Of a stretch of DNA of 64,000 bases, positions 1 through 9,384 are shown in pieces. The stretch spans positions 153,100 through 217,099 of the forward strand of contig NZ_BBXG01000012.1 of the NCBI RefSeq assembly GCF_001570605.1, read 5' to 3'. A program made the position numbers and the translations under genes. The notes under the pieces were generated by a model that was not told the origin of the DNA, ran no database searches, and was given only the letters and a program-made list of their open reading frames with translations. This stretch comes from Herbidospora cretacea. GTDB lineage: Bacteria > Actinomycetota > Actinomycetes > Streptosporangiales > Streptosporangiaceae. Within the stretch, counting starts at the first letter, position 1; every line of letters starts with the position of its first letter.

Positions 1-1
1 C

Positions 2-1165
<1,164 letters not shown>

Positions 1166-1173
1166 CCTGAACG

Positions 1174-1202
1174 GCCCGCCACCCTTTGTGGGGGTGGCGG
1201 GC
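1174..1202 (+). terminator. Hairpin after the cellulase gene
   Basis: A perfect 11-bp stem (1174-1184 with 1192-1202) and a 7-base loop begin nine bases after the cellulase stop. There is no T-run, as is common for terminators in high-GC actinomycetes. Confidence 0.7.
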
Positions 1203-1563
1203 ACGTTCGATTCCCTGGGCACGGAAGACGCCGCTGCGAAAAGCGCCTGGGCGATGCGAGGAAATCGCCGTGACGAATGGCCGAGAACGACAGGAACCCC
1301 GCGCTCGGCAAGCACGATCCCCATCGGGATTACCGCATTTCAAAGGCGCGCTTGTCGTGTTCGACAATCGGCTCAGCTTGGTCAGGCGGCCGATCTCCGG
1401 GCCGACCGTTCATCCGTGGCCGGAAGTGCGCTCCGACATATCGGCGCTGCCTGGTGTCCTCCCTGCCCGCACGGACCTGTTCCCGACCGGACCCGCCTCG
1501 GCCCTTTCGGGTTGGAATGGGCAGGACTCAGTCGGTTGAGTACCTCAGCGCACCGTTATGCGT
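1203..1563. other. Intergenic stretch without a recognisable gene
   Basis: About 360 bases separate the cellulase terminator from the convergent DUF6461-like gene. Several overlapping open frames exist but none gives a recognisable protein or has a good ribosome binding site. I see no repeat or RNA element here. Confidence 0.5.
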
Positions 1564-2166
1564 TCAGATCGCGAGCATCGGCCGCTTGCTGATGTAACAG
1601 GGGTGTTCGGCGTTCAGCCATTCGGTCGTGAGGCGGAACCCGGTGAGACGTTCGGCGATGGCCAGGGCGTTGGCCGCCCAGGTGACGGGCTCGGCGCCTC
1701 GCGCCAGCAGCGGAGGTTCTCCCACGATCTCCTCAAGGGAGATCGGCCCCTCGACCCACGGCTCGTCGTTCCGGTGGACGACCAGCAGGGCCTCCGCGTC
1801 GGCGGCGTAGGTGAAGGTGTGAGAGTCGTGAGGGTGGAGCAGGAGCGAGAAGGCGGTCCCCTTCTTGGAGAGCGCGAGAAGCGTGCCGGTGCGGGCTCCG
1901 CCGTCCCCGAACGGCTCGACGCAGACGAGCCACGGACCCGCCTTGGCGAGCAGGATCTCGCTGCCGGAATGGCCCCGCAGCTGGAAATCCTTGAAAGCCG
2001 CGGAATGGCAGTCGTCGAACGAGAGGGAGAGCTCTGAATCGGGGTCGCCGCCGAGAATGTCGAGGGCCGTCTCGGACTCCAGGCCGGAGATCCAGGTGAT
2101 GGTGCCCCAGTGGGACAGCGCCCGCTTGTCTTCAAGCAGCCCGAGATAGTGAGAAACGTCGGTCAC
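1564..2166 (-). CDS. DUF6461-like hypothetical protein
   Basis: A soluble protein of 200 residues without signal peptide or membrane segment. The opening (SHYLGLLEDKRALSHWGTITW followed by a 'GLESETALDILGG' stretch) and the middle part (WLVCVEPFG, then a hydrophobic beta-rich section) resemble the actinobacterial DUF6461 family, whose function is unknown. The match is from memory of the pattern, so it is tentative. The GTG start overlaps the TGA of the upstream aminotransferase (GTGA), so the two genes are probably co-transcribed and translationally coupled. Related proteins are common, often multi-copy, in mycelial actinomycetes. Confidence 0.7.
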   Translation of the reverse strand: MTDVSHYLGLLEDKRALSHWGTITWISGLESETALDILGGDPDSELSLSFDDCHSAAFKDFQLRGHSGSEILLAKAGPWLVCVEPFGDGGARTGTLLALSKKGTAFSLLLHPHDSHTFTYAADAEALLVVHRNDEPWVEGPISLEEIVGEPPLLARGAEPVTWAANALAIAERLTGFRLTTEWLNAEHPCYISKRPMLAI

Positions 2167-3266
2167 CTACGTATTCTGTCGAGGATCTCGTCCAGGATGG
2201 GGCCCGACGTGCCGAAATTGAGCCGGATCCAGGTGTCCGGAGCGCCGTAGATCGTGCCGGCGGCGACCATGACCCGGGCGTCGCGTTGCAGGACGGCCGC
2301 GGCGTCGGGAATGCCCGTGTCGATCCAGGCCAGATAGGTGGCCTCCGGGATCCGGTAGGTCCAGCCGGCCGGCAGCCGCTGGGCCACGGTCTTGCGGTTA
2401 CGGTCGAGGATGGCGAGGACCTCTTCGAGCCACGCGTCACACTGCCGCCAGGCCGCGTCGGTGGCGGCGACGGCCAGGACGCTCGGGTTGCCGTACAGGT
2501 TCGGCGGCCGGGTGGCCAGCGCCGCACGGGCTCGCGCGGAGCCGATGTGGGCGACCGCGCAGTGCACGCCCCCCATGTTGAAGGCCTTGCTGGCCGACGT
2601 GATCGTGACCGTCCGGCCGGGCCGGAGCAGGCCGAACGGGATGTGCTCGTTCGGGGCGAAGGTCAGGTCGGCGTGGATCTCGTCGGAGATCACCGTCAGG
2701 TCGTGCCGGTCGGCGTAGTCGGCCAGTTCCTCCAGCTCCGTACGCGTGAAGCACCGCCCCGTCGGATTGTGCGGGTTCACCAGAAGCAGCACCCGCGCGC
2801 CACCGGGGTCGGCGGGCAGCTCGGCCCGCCAGGTCTCCCCGTCGGGGACCAGCGGGATCGGGACCGGCGGCCGGTTCATCGCCTCCAGGGTCATCAGGAA
2901 GGCGTTGTAGGTCGGGGTGTGCACGAGCACGCCCTCGCCCGGCACGGTCAGCACGTCGAGGAGCGCCTGGAGCGACTGGTTGAGGTCGGTGAAGGCCTTG
3001 ACGTGGGCGGGATCGGGGTGGAAGCCGTAGCGGGCGGCCATCCGTTCGGCGAACGTCTCGGGCAGCGGCAGACCGGGCTGCTCCCAGGGCCAGTCGGGGT
3101 AGCCGAGATCGGTGGAGACCCGGTGCATGACCGCGTCCCGGATGGGCTGCGCCACGGGAAAGTCCATGTCGGCCACCCACGCGGGGATCACGTCGGGCGC
3201 GGCCTGCACCCATTTGGTCCCGTCACGCCTACGGGCCTGCTCCACGGTCAATCGATCAAGTTCCAC
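2163..3266 (-). CDS. MalY/PatB-type PLP aminotransferase (C-S beta-lyase)
   Basis: A cytoplasmic fold-type I pyridoxal-phosphate enzyme of 367 residues. The PLP-binding lysine sits in SASKAFNMGG, and NPHNPTG and the SDEIHADL aspartate contact the cofactor. The N-terminal DGTKW and the PAWVADMDFPVA stretch are typical of the MalY/PatB branch, whose members cleave cystathionine and other cysteine S-conjugates to a thiol, pyruvate and ammonia. The length is normal. The start is GTG. It is the first gene of a two-gene unit with the DUF6461-like protein. Whether its physiological role is methionine biosynthesis or breakdown of S-conjugates is not shown by the context. Confidence 0.88.
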   Translation of the reverse strand: MELDRLTVEQARRRDGTKWVQAAPDVIPAWVADMDFPVAQPIRDAVMHRVSTDLGYPDWPWEQPGLPLPETFAERMAARYGFHPDPAHVKAFTDLNQSLQALLDVLTVPGEGVLVHTPTYNAFLMTLEAMNRPPVPIPLVPDGETWRAELPADPGGARVLLLVNPHNPTGRCFTRTELEELADYADRHDLTVISDEIHADLTFAPNEHIPFGLLRPGRTVTITSASKAFNMGGVHCAVAHIGSARARAALATRPPNLYGNPSVLAVAATDAAWRQCDAWLEEVLAILDRNRKTVAQRLPAGWTYRIPEATYLAWIDTGIPDAAAVLQRDARVMVAAGTIYGAPDTWIRLNFGTSGPILDEILDRIRR

Positions 3267-3459
3267 GCAAACAGCGTATGACGTGACGAAAACGTCGCAT
3301 AGGGATCTACCGGACCCCAGCAGTCACCTGGTGCAGGCAAGGAGAGCGACATACTCTGCGGAAGCTTTCCCGGCCCAGGGCACACCAGCTATCGCGGACC
3401 TTTGCCATGAACCGACACGTCAGCTGCCAGCTCGAGAAACAGACTGAATGCGGCCGGGT

Positions 3460-3551
3460 AACGGCTGCCACTTGATCAACGGACGCGGTGAACGGCTGCT
3501 GTCTGATCAACGGACGCCGAGAACGGCCCCCATTTGATCAACGGACAGAGC
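3460..3551. repeat. Three 31-bp tandem units, possible IS21-type end remnant
   Basis: Units start at 3460, 3491 and 3522. Each begins AACGGC and carries TGATCAACGGAC at a fixed position; the spacer bases differ. Multiple terminal repeats of this kind are a known feature of IS21-family ends. No istA or istB reading frame is left beside them, so if this reading is right only an end remains. The identification is an inference. Confidence 0.5.
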
Positions 3552-3566
3552 GCTCCGCCCGGGGCG

Positions 3567-3598
3567 GATCTGCGGCTGAAGGGGTGCAGCCGCAGATC
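3567..3598 (-). terminator. Hairpin downstream of lexA
   Basis: A perfect 12-bp stem (3567-3578 with 3587-3598) and an 8-base loop lie 12 bases beyond the lexA stop on the minus strand. No T-run follows. It probably ends lexA transcription. Confidence 0.65.
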
Positions 3599-3610
3599 TG
3601 CGCCGTGTGC

Positions 3611-4330
3611 CTAAAGCTTGCGGAGGACCGCCGTCACCTTGCCGAGGACGGTTGCCTCGTCGCCCGGGATCGGCTCGTAGTTGGGGTTGTGGGGGACCAG
3701 CCACACGTGGCCGTCTTTGCGCTTGAAGGTCTTCACGGTGGCCTCGCCGTCGATCATCGCGGCCACGATGTCGCCGTTGTCGGCGACAGGCTGCTGACGG
3801 ACGACCACCCAGTCGCCGTCGGCGATGGCCGCCTCGATCATCGAGTCGCCGGAGACCTGGAGGAGGAACAGGGTGCCCTCGCCGACGAGCTGCTTGGGCA
3901 GCGCGAAGACGTCTTCGAGGTTCTGCTCGGCCAGGATCGGCCCACCTGCGGCGATGCGCCCCACGAGGGGAACATAGGCCGCCGTCGGGCGGTTGAAGCC
4001 GGAGTCTTCCTCGGCGGCGTCGGGATCGACCCAGAGGACCGGCTCCCCGGGCAGACGCACCTCGAGGGCGCGCGGGCGATGGGGGTCGCGGCGCAGGTAG
4101 CCCTTGCGCTGAAGGGCGGTGAGCTGGTGGGACACACTCGACGTGCTCGTGAGCTGCACCGCCTCACCGATCTCGCGCATCGACGGTGGGTAGCCCCGCT
4201 GCTGGACCGAGTCGCGGATCACCTCCAGGATCTTGCGCTGCCTGGGGGTGAGCCCGAGCGAGTCGCGGCGGCGCACCGCCAGATCGCTCACGCTCTCGTC
4301 GCGCTGGCTGGCCAGCCCGTCGTTGTTCAC
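3611..4330 (-). CDS. lexA: LexA repressor, SOS regulator
   Basis: LexA represses DNA-damage genes and inactivates itself by autocleavage when stimulated by RecA-ssDNA. The N-terminal winged helix (about residues 25-90; [12 protein letters not shown], then [13 protein letters not shown]) is followed by the S24 peptidase domain. The cleavage site is Ala128-Gly129 (RIAAGG) and the catalytic pair is Ser163 (SGDSM) and Lys200 (TVKTF). I chose the GTG at 4330 because GGAGGT lies six bases upstream; the frame is open for 12 more codons to a GTG at 4366 without a good site. The chosen form has 239 residues. The gene is divergent from the LysM gene and a LexA box lies between them, as expected for autoregulation. 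Confidence 0.95.
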   Translation of the reverse strand: MNNDGLASQRDESVSDLAVRRRDSLGLTPRQRKILEVIRDSVQQRGYPPSMREIGEAVQLTSTSSVSHQLTALQRKGYLRRDPHRPRALEVRLPGEPVLWVDPDAAEEDSGFNRPTAAYVPLVGRIAAGGPILAEQNLEDVFALPKQLVGEGTLFLLQVSGDSMIEAAIADGDWVVVRQQPVADNGDIVAAMIDGEATVKTFKRKDGHVWLVPHNPNYEPIPGDEATVLGKVTAVLRKL

Positions 4331-4398
4331 CTGGGCACCTCCCAATCCGTGTTCCTCACGTCGCACAGAGCGACGCTACCGCGATTCAAGATCAATAT

Positions 4399-4412
4399 CA
4401 AACAGTTGTTCG
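4399..4412. promoter_or_regulatory. LexA (SOS) box in the lexA/LysM divergent promoter
   Basis: On the minus strand the site reads CGAACAACTGTTTG, matching the Gram-positive LexA consensus (CGAAC-N4-GTTYG) at all fixed positions. It lies 69 bases before the lexA start and 119 bases before the LysM gene, so it could control both. Confidence 0.82.
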
Positions 4413-4530
4413 ATTGCCCTCGAAAACGTCGGTGGCGTGGTGTACAACATCGTACGGGAGTTCGATCGACATCGTGTTCGATTCACGCGATCTTTCTTCC
4501 GTCCTGCAGGGGCAGTCGAGGAGGTTCACG

Positions 4531-5781
4531 ATGAAGCCCACGCAGAACAACGCCACTCCGACCTCATCCACACCCTCGAAGCCGACTCCTCCGAAGTCCA
4601 CCCCTGGGGTGTCCGCATCTCCTTCCCGCATCCGGCCGCCGAGGGCTGCGGATCCGGGTCCGGGGGAGCGGGTTGCTTCGCAATCCACGCTTTCGAACGT
4701 CCGGCCGCCGAGAGTCGCAGATTCGGGCTCGGTGGTGCGCGCCACTTCGGAACCGGCTCGGTCGGATATCTGGCCGCCGAAGGCCGGGGATCCAGGTCCG
4801 GCGGAGCACGTTCTGTCGCAACCCACGCCTTCTGATATCCGGCCTCAGAGAGTCGCAGATTCGGGCTCGGTGGCGCATGCCACTTCGGAACCGGCTCGGT
4901 CGGGTATCCGGCCGCCGAGGGCCGCGGATTCGAACCGGGCGGAGCTTATTCCTCTGCAGTCAGTTCCTTCGAGCATTCGGCTGCCGAGAGTGGCTGATTT
5001 CCGTCCGGCGGAGCATTCCCCTTCGCGATCCGCGTCTTCGAACATTCAGCCGCTGACGGCCACGGAGCCGGCTGAGCGCACCCATATGAAGCGACGCCAT
5101 CTCGCCCTGGTCCCGGCTCTGCCGGATAACGGCCAGGCGCGGACGAGTCGGGACAAGGAACCATCAGGGCAATCCAGGTCGAATCGTCGTCCGGGGCGGC
5201 GTGCGGGCAATGATGCGGGCCAAGGCCCGAGGGCTGTCGCCACGGCACGCACTCGAGACGCGGCGTCCCAGCAAGGCGGTGCTCGCGCCGGGAGCGCAGT
5301 CAGGGGGCCCGCTGATCGCCTCGTCGCCGGCAGGGCCGCGCGGCCACGCGGGAACAGCCCCGTCGGCATGAGTGCGGTGCCCGGCAAGGCGGCGCGGCCG
5401 CGGTGGGGTGATGTCCAGCGCCCCGCTGCCGCAGGCGCCGGTCCGGTGGGGGCGCAGGCCCGGAAGGCCGGCGCTCCGCCGATCCGGCTCACCCGCCGGG
5501 GCCGGATAGTCCTCGTCGCCCTCATCGCCGCGCTTAGTCTGGCCGTCGGGTGGCTGGGCACGCGGGCCGCCGTGACCGCCTCCGCCGGCCCTTCGGTCGA
5601 GGGGTTGACCTCTGTCACGGTCCAGGAGGGCGACACCCTCTGGGAGATCGCCGCGGCCAACCCCGGAGAGGGCGACCCGGCGGTCAGAGTTCGCGAGATC
5701 ATGGATCTCAACGGGTTACCCGATCCCCTCATCCGGCCAGGCACGACGCTCTATCTGCCCCGTGACGTCCCAGGTCAGTAG
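4531..5781 (+). CDS. SOS-linked LysM membrane protein with 23-residue tandem repeats
   Basis: This is a predicted single-pass membrane protein of 416 residues in the place held in many actinobacteria by the damage-induced LysM division inhibitor (ChiZ/Rv2719c in mycobacteria, DivS in corynebacteria). The start at 4531 has GAGGAGG six bases upstream. A long hydrophilic N-terminal region comes first. It holds seven tandem units of 23 residues starting at residues 34, 57, 80, 103, 126, 149 and 172, each with a pattern like I-R-P-P-R-x-A-D-S/P-G. An Arg-, Pro- and Gly-rich section follows, then a membrane helix at about 326-344 and an outer LysM domain at about 361-410 (QEGDTLWEIA ... RPGTTLYLP) that should bind peptidoglycan. 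Known relatives are much shorter. SOS induction and division arrest are inferred from position and domain. Confidence 0.83.
   Translation: MKPTQNNATPTSSTPSKPTPPKSTPGVSASPSRIRPPRAADPGPGERVASQSTLSNVRPPRVADSGSVVRATSEPARSDIWPPKAGDPGPAEHVLSQPTPSDIRPQRVADSGSVAHATSEPARSGIRPPRAADSNRAELIPLQSVPSSIRLPRVADFRPAEHSPSRSASSNIQPLTATEPAERTHMKRRHLALVPALPDNGQARTSRDKEPSGQSRSNRRPGRRAGNDAGQGPRAVATARTRDAASQQGGARAGSAVRGPADRLVAGRAARPRGNSPVGMSAVPGKAARPRWGDVQRPAAAGAGPVGAQARKAGAPPIRLTRRGRIVLVALIAALSLAVGWLGTRAAVTASAGPSVEGLTSVTVQEGDTLWEIAAANPGEGDPAVRVREIMDLNGLPDPLIRPGTTLYLPRDVPGQ
4630..5085 (+). repeat. 69-bp tandem repeats in the LysM gene
   Basis: Six full and one degenerate copy of a 69-base unit encode 23-residue repeats. 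Copies 1 and 3, and 2 and 4, are more alike than neighbours, so a 138-base dimer appears to have duplicated after the first doubling. The reading frame is kept in all copies. Confidence 0.85.
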
Positions 5782-5841
5782 GCCCCTGAGAGGCGTGGGG
5801 TTCGAGTTGCGATCTAGGGGACTCGCTTCTAGGGTTGGGGA

Positions 5842-5857
5842 CCACAACATCTAGTGG
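5842..5857. promoter_or_regulatory. NrdR box 1
   Basis: CCACAACATCTAGTGG is a near-palindrome of NrdR-box type (CAC-N-A ... T-N-GTG). It is the upstream member of a pair before nrdR. Confidence 0.75.
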
Positions 5858-5872
5858 TCGTGCTCATTGAGC

Positions 5873-5888
5873 TCACCATAAATTGTGT
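5873..5888. promoter_or_regulatory. NrdR box 2
   Basis: TCACCATAAATTGTGT shares the CAC...GTG frame with box 1 and starts exactly 31 bases after it, about three helical turns. NrdR boxes are usually found in pairs at this spacing, which supports autoregulation of nrdR-nrdJ. Confidence 0.72.
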
Positions 5889-5955
5889 TTCCTTTGCCGC
5901 ACCTCATGACATGTGGGGGCGTGCGCGAGCGTCTGGTCAGTGAGGAGGCGACGGC

Positions 5956-6414
5956 GTGCATTGCCCGTTCTGCCGTCATCCCGACACCAGGGTCGTCGAC
6001 AGCCGGTCGACGGAAGACGGCGGGGCGATCCGCCGCCGGCGCACCTGTTCCGAATGCGGGAGACGGTTCACCACGCAGGAGACGGTCCTGCTGATGGTGA
6101 GCAAACGCAGCGGGGTGACCGAGGCGTTCTCCAGGGAGAAGGTCATCGCCGGGGTCCGGCGGGCCTGCCAGGGGCGTCCCGTCAGTGAGGACTCACTCGC
6201 GCAGCTCGGGCAGAGGGTGGAAGAGAGCATCCGCGCCTCCGGGGTCGCGGAGATCCCCGCCCACGAGGTCGGCGTCGCGGTTCTGGGGCCGCTGCGCGAT
6301 CTCGATGAGGTGGCTTATCTACGGTTCGCCTCGGTCTACCGGGGGTTTGAGACCCTCGCCGACTTCGAGGTCGAGATTCAGCAACTCAAGGCACATGCCA
6401 AGGGGGAGTCATGA
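5956..6414 (+). CDS. nrdR: Transcriptional repressor NrdR
   Basis: NrdR is the nucleotide-sensing repressor of ribonucleotide reductase genes. The 152-residue protein has the N-terminal zinc ribbon (CPFC at 3-6 and CSEC near 31-34) that binds DNA, and an ATP-cone domain (about residues 48-138; [15 protein letters not shown]) that senses ATP and dATP. The start is GTG with GAGGAGG eight bases upstream. Its stop overlaps the nrdJ start (ATGA), so the two are one coupled operon behind a pair of NrdR boxes. Confidence 0.96.
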   Translation: MHCPFCRHPDTRVVDSRSTEDGGAIRRRRTCSECGRRFTTQETVLLMVSKRSGVTEAFSREKVIAGVRRACQGRPVSEDSLAQLGQRVEESIRASGVAEIPAHEVGVAVLGPLRDLDEVAYLRFASVYRGFETLADFEVEIQQLKAHAKGES

Positions 6415-9236
6415 CGGAGACGGTCAACGGCACATCCACGCGCACCCGGCGTGGACGGGCCAAGGGGTTGAAGGTGAAGCGGATCTTCACCACCGAGGGC
6501 GTCCACCCCTATGACGCGGTCGAGTGGGAGCGTCGTGACGTCGTCATGACCAACTGGCGCGACGGTTCGGTCAACTTCGAGCAGCGCGGGGTCGAGTTCC
6601 CGGCGGCCTGGTCGGTCAACGCGGCCAACATCGTGACCACCAAGTACTTCCGCGGCGCGCTCGGCACGCCGCAGCGCGAGTGGAGCCTGAAGCAGCTGGT
6701 CGACCGGGTGACGGGTGTCTACACGCGCACCGGCGTCGAGCACGGCTATTTCGCCTCCGACGAAGACGCGGAGATCTTCGACCACGAGCTGAAGCACGCC
6801 CTGGTCCACCAGCTCTTCGCGTTCAACTCGCCCGTGTGGTTCAACGTCGGCACCCTCTCGCCGCAGCAGGTCAGCGCCTGTTTCATCCTGGCCGTCGACG
6901 ACACCATGGAGTCGATCCTCGATTGGTACAAGGAAGAGGGCGTGATCTTCAAGGGTGGTTCGGGCTCGGGTGTGAACCTGTCCCGCATCCGCTCCTCCAA
7001 GGAACTGCTCTCCTCGGGCGGCACGGCCAGCGGCCCCGTCTCCTTCATGCGCGGCGCCGACGCCTCGGCCGGGACCATCAAGTCGGGCGGCGCCACCCGC
7101 CGGGCGGCCAAGATGGTCGTGCTCGACGTCGACCACCCCGACATCGAGGAGTTCATCGAGACGAAGGCGCGTGAGGAGGACAAGATCCGCGCCCTCCGCG
7201 ACGCCGGGTTCGACATGGACCTCGGCGGCAAGGACATCGTGTCGGTGCAGTACCAGAACGCCAACAACTCGGTCCGCGTCAGCGACGAGTTCATGCGCCA
7301 GGTCGAGACCGGCGGCAAGTTCGGCCTCCGCGCCCGCCTCACCCACGAGGTCATCGAGGAGATCGACGCCAAGGACCTGTTCCGCAAGATGGCCAAGGCG
7401 GCGTGGGAGTGCGCCGACCCGGGCGTGCAGTACGACGACACGATCAACGACTGGCACACCTGCCCCGAGACCGGCCGGATCACCGCGTCCAACCCGTGTT
7501 CTGAGTACGTCCACCTCGACAACTCCTCGTGCAACCTGGCGTCGATCAACCTGCTGAAGTTCCTCACCGACGACGACACGTTCGACATCGCGCGGTTCGT
7601 CAAGCTGACCGAGCTGATCATCACCGCGATGGACATCTCGATCACCTTTGCCGACTTCCCGACCGAGAAGATCGGCGAGACCACCCGCGCCTACCGGCAG
7701 CTCGGCATCGGCTACGCCAACCTGGGCGCGCTGCTGATGGCCACGGGCCACGCCTACGACTCCGACGGCGGCCGGGCCATCGCGGCGGCGATCACGTCGC
7801 TGATGACCGGTGCGTCCTACCGCCGCAGCGCGGAGCTGGCGGGCATCGTGGGGGCGTACGACGGCTACGAGCGCAACGCCGAGCCGCACAAGCGGGTCAT
7901 GCGCAAGCACGCCGCGGCCAACGACGCGGTCCGCACCATCGACGCGATGGACAAGGCGATCCACGCCGAGGCGACCAAGCAGTGGCAGGAGTGCCTCAAG
8001 CTGGGCGAGAAGAACGGCTGGCGCAACGCCCAGGCGTCGCTGCTCGCCCCGACCGGCACCATCGGCCTGATGATGGACTGCGACACCACCGGCATCGAGC
8101 CCGACCTGGCCCTGGTCAAGTTCAAGAAGCTCGTCGGCGGCGGCTCGATGCAGATCGTCAACCAGACCATCCCGCGCGCCCTGCGTCAGCTGGGCTACCA
8201 GGAGGAGCAGGTCGAGGCGATCGTCGAGTACATCGCCCAGAACTCCCACGTCGTCGACGCCCCCGGCCTCAGGCGCGAACACTACGAGGTGTTCGACTGC
8301 GCGATGGGCGAGCGGGCGATCGCGCCGATGGGCCACGTCCGGATGATGGCCGCGACCCAGCCGTTCCTGTCGGGTGCGATCTCCAAGACGGTCAACCTGC
8401 CCGAGTCGGCCACGATCGACGACATCGAGCAGGTCTACCTGGAGGGCTGGCGGCTCGGCCTCAAGGCCCTGGCCGTCTACCGCGACAACTGCAAGGTCGG
8501 CCAGCCGCTGTCGGCCGGCAACAACACCAAGAAGACCGAGGAGGCCGCGGTCGTCGCCGAGCCGGAGACCAGGGTCATCGAGGTCTCCCGGCCGACCCGC
8601 CGCCGCATGCCGAACAGCCGCCCGAGCATCACGACCCGCTTCACGGTCGGCGGCGCGAAGGGCTACATGACCGCCTCGTCCTACCCCGACGACGGTCTCG
8701 GCGAGGTCTTCCTGAAGATGTCCAAGCAGGGCTCGACCCTCGCGGGCGTCATGGACGCCTTCTCCGTGGCGATCTCGATCGGCCTCCAGTACGGCGTGCC
8801 GCTCGACACCTACGTGCAGAAGTTCGTCAACATGCGCTTCGAGCCGGCCGGCATGACCGACGACCCGGATGTCCGCATGGCGCAGTCGGTGATGGACTAC
8901 ATCTTCCGCCGCCTGGCCCTCGACCACCTGGCCTACGAAGACCGGGCGGCCCTGGGCATCTTCTCGGCGTCGGAGCGGGCGGCGCAGCAGCGCGGAGAGG
9001 ACCCGGCGGCCCAGATCGACACCGCCGCCCTGGCCCAGTCGGCCCCGATAGAGCCGCCGGTGACCAAGCCGGTCCCGGTCGCCGAGCCGGTCCGCGCCCC
9101 GAAGGAAGGCCACCTGGAGGGCCACCAGGGCTTCACGGCCGACGCCCCGCTCTGCATGACCTGCGGGATCAAGATGCGCCCTGCCGGTAGCTGCTACGTC
9201 TGCGAGGGCTGCGGCAGCACCAGCGGCTGCAGCTAG
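6411..9236 (+). CDS. nrdJ: Adenosylcobalamin-dependent (class II) ribonucleotide reductase
   Basis: NrdJ reduces ribonucleotides to deoxyribonucleotides using coenzyme B12 and so works with or without oxygen. The 941-residue length is normal for the actinobacterial enzyme. Recognisable parts are the N-terminal RNR fold, the cysteine strands ([34 protein letters not shown]), the finger-loop region ([19 protein letters not shown]) and a C-terminal redox zinc-binding tail (CMTCG ... CYVCEGCG). A Ser/Pro/Ala-rich linker of about 70 residues precedes the tail. It is translationally coupled to nrdR. I saw no cobalamin riboswitch upstream of nrdR-nrdJ, in line with NrdR control. Confidence 0.97.
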   Translation: MTETVNGTSTRTRRGRAKGLKVKRIFTTEGVHPYDAVEWERRDVVMTNWRDGSVNFEQRGVEFPAAWSVNAANIVTTKYFRGALGTPQREWSLKQLVDRVTGVYTRTGVEHGYFASDEDAEIFDHELKHALVHQLFAFNSPVWFNVGTLSPQQVSACFILAVDDTMESILDWYKEEGVIFKGGSGSGVNLSRIRSSKELLSSGGTASGPVSFMRGADASAGTIKSGGATRRAAKMVVLDVDHPDIEEFIETKAREEDKIRALRDAGFDMDLGGKDIVSVQYQNANNSVRVSDEFMRQVETGGKFGLRARLTHEVIEEIDAKDLFRKMAKAAWECADPGVQYDDTINDWHTCPETGRITASNPCSEYVHLDNSSCNLASINLLKFLTDDDTFDIARFVKLTELIITAMDISITFADFPTEKIGETTRAYRQLGIGYANLGALLMATGHAYDSDGGRAIAAAITSLMTGASYRRSAELAGIVGAYDGYERNAEPHKRVMRKHAAANDAVRTIDAMDKAIHAEATKQWQECLKLGEKNGWRNAQASLLAPTGTIGLMMDCDTTGIEPDLALVKFKKLVGGGSMQIVNQTIPRALRQLGYQEEQVEAIVEYIAQNSHVVDAPGLRREHYEVFDCAMGERAIAPMGHVRMMAATQPFLSGAISKTVNLPESATIDDIEQVYLEGWRLGLKALAVYRDNCKVGQPLSAGNNTKKTEEAAVVAEPETRVIEVSRPTRRRMPNSRPSITTRFTVGGAKGYMTASSYPDDGLGEVFLKMSKQGSTLAGVMDAFSVAISIGLQYGVPLDTYVQKFVNMRFEPAGMTDDPDVRMAQSVMDYIFRRLALDHLAYEDRAALGIFSASERAAQQRGEDPAAQIDTAALAQSAPIEPPVTKPVPVAEPVRAPKEGHLEGHQGFTADAPLCMTCGIKMRPAGSCYVCEGCGSTSGCS

Positions 9237-9246
9237 CCGGAGACTT

Positions 9247-9285
9247 CCCGGGCTGACCTGCCTGAACAGGGCGGGTCAGCCCGGG
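9247..9285 (+). terminator. Strong hairpin after nrdJ
   Basis: A 16-bp stem (9247-9262 with 9270-9285), broken only by one G-T wobble, encloses a 7-base loop 10 bases after the nrdJ stop. A mixed pyrimidine stretch follows. It probably also terminates the convergent serine-hydrolase transcript. Confidence 0.8.
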
Positions 9286-9384
9286 ATTCCATTCTTCCGT
9301 CACGGCTCCGCCCACCACGGCGCCGCCCGCCGCCCAGGGCGCTCGCCGCGTCCGGCGCCAACCGGCCGCGCCGCCCGCGCGCCG

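Larger units (their letters stand above)
3267..3610. other. Intergenic region with 31-bp tandem repeats and a hairpin
   Basis: This stretch holds no convincing gene. It contains three near-identical 31-base units at 3460-3551 and, next to lexA, a strong inverted repeat. Both are listed separately. Confidence 0.6.

Noticed and set aside
1186..1597. Three overlapping short open frames after the cellulase
   Set aside because: No recognisable product, no ribosome binding site and overlap in three frames.
5782..5955. Possible cobalamin riboswitch before nrdR-nrdJ
   Set aside because: The spacer is too short and has no B12-box-like segment; the NrdR boxes explain it.
6378..9125. A 915-codon open frame antisense to nrdJ
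   Set aside because: It is a by-product of high GC and codon bias in nrdJ; the product is low-complexity and matches no family.
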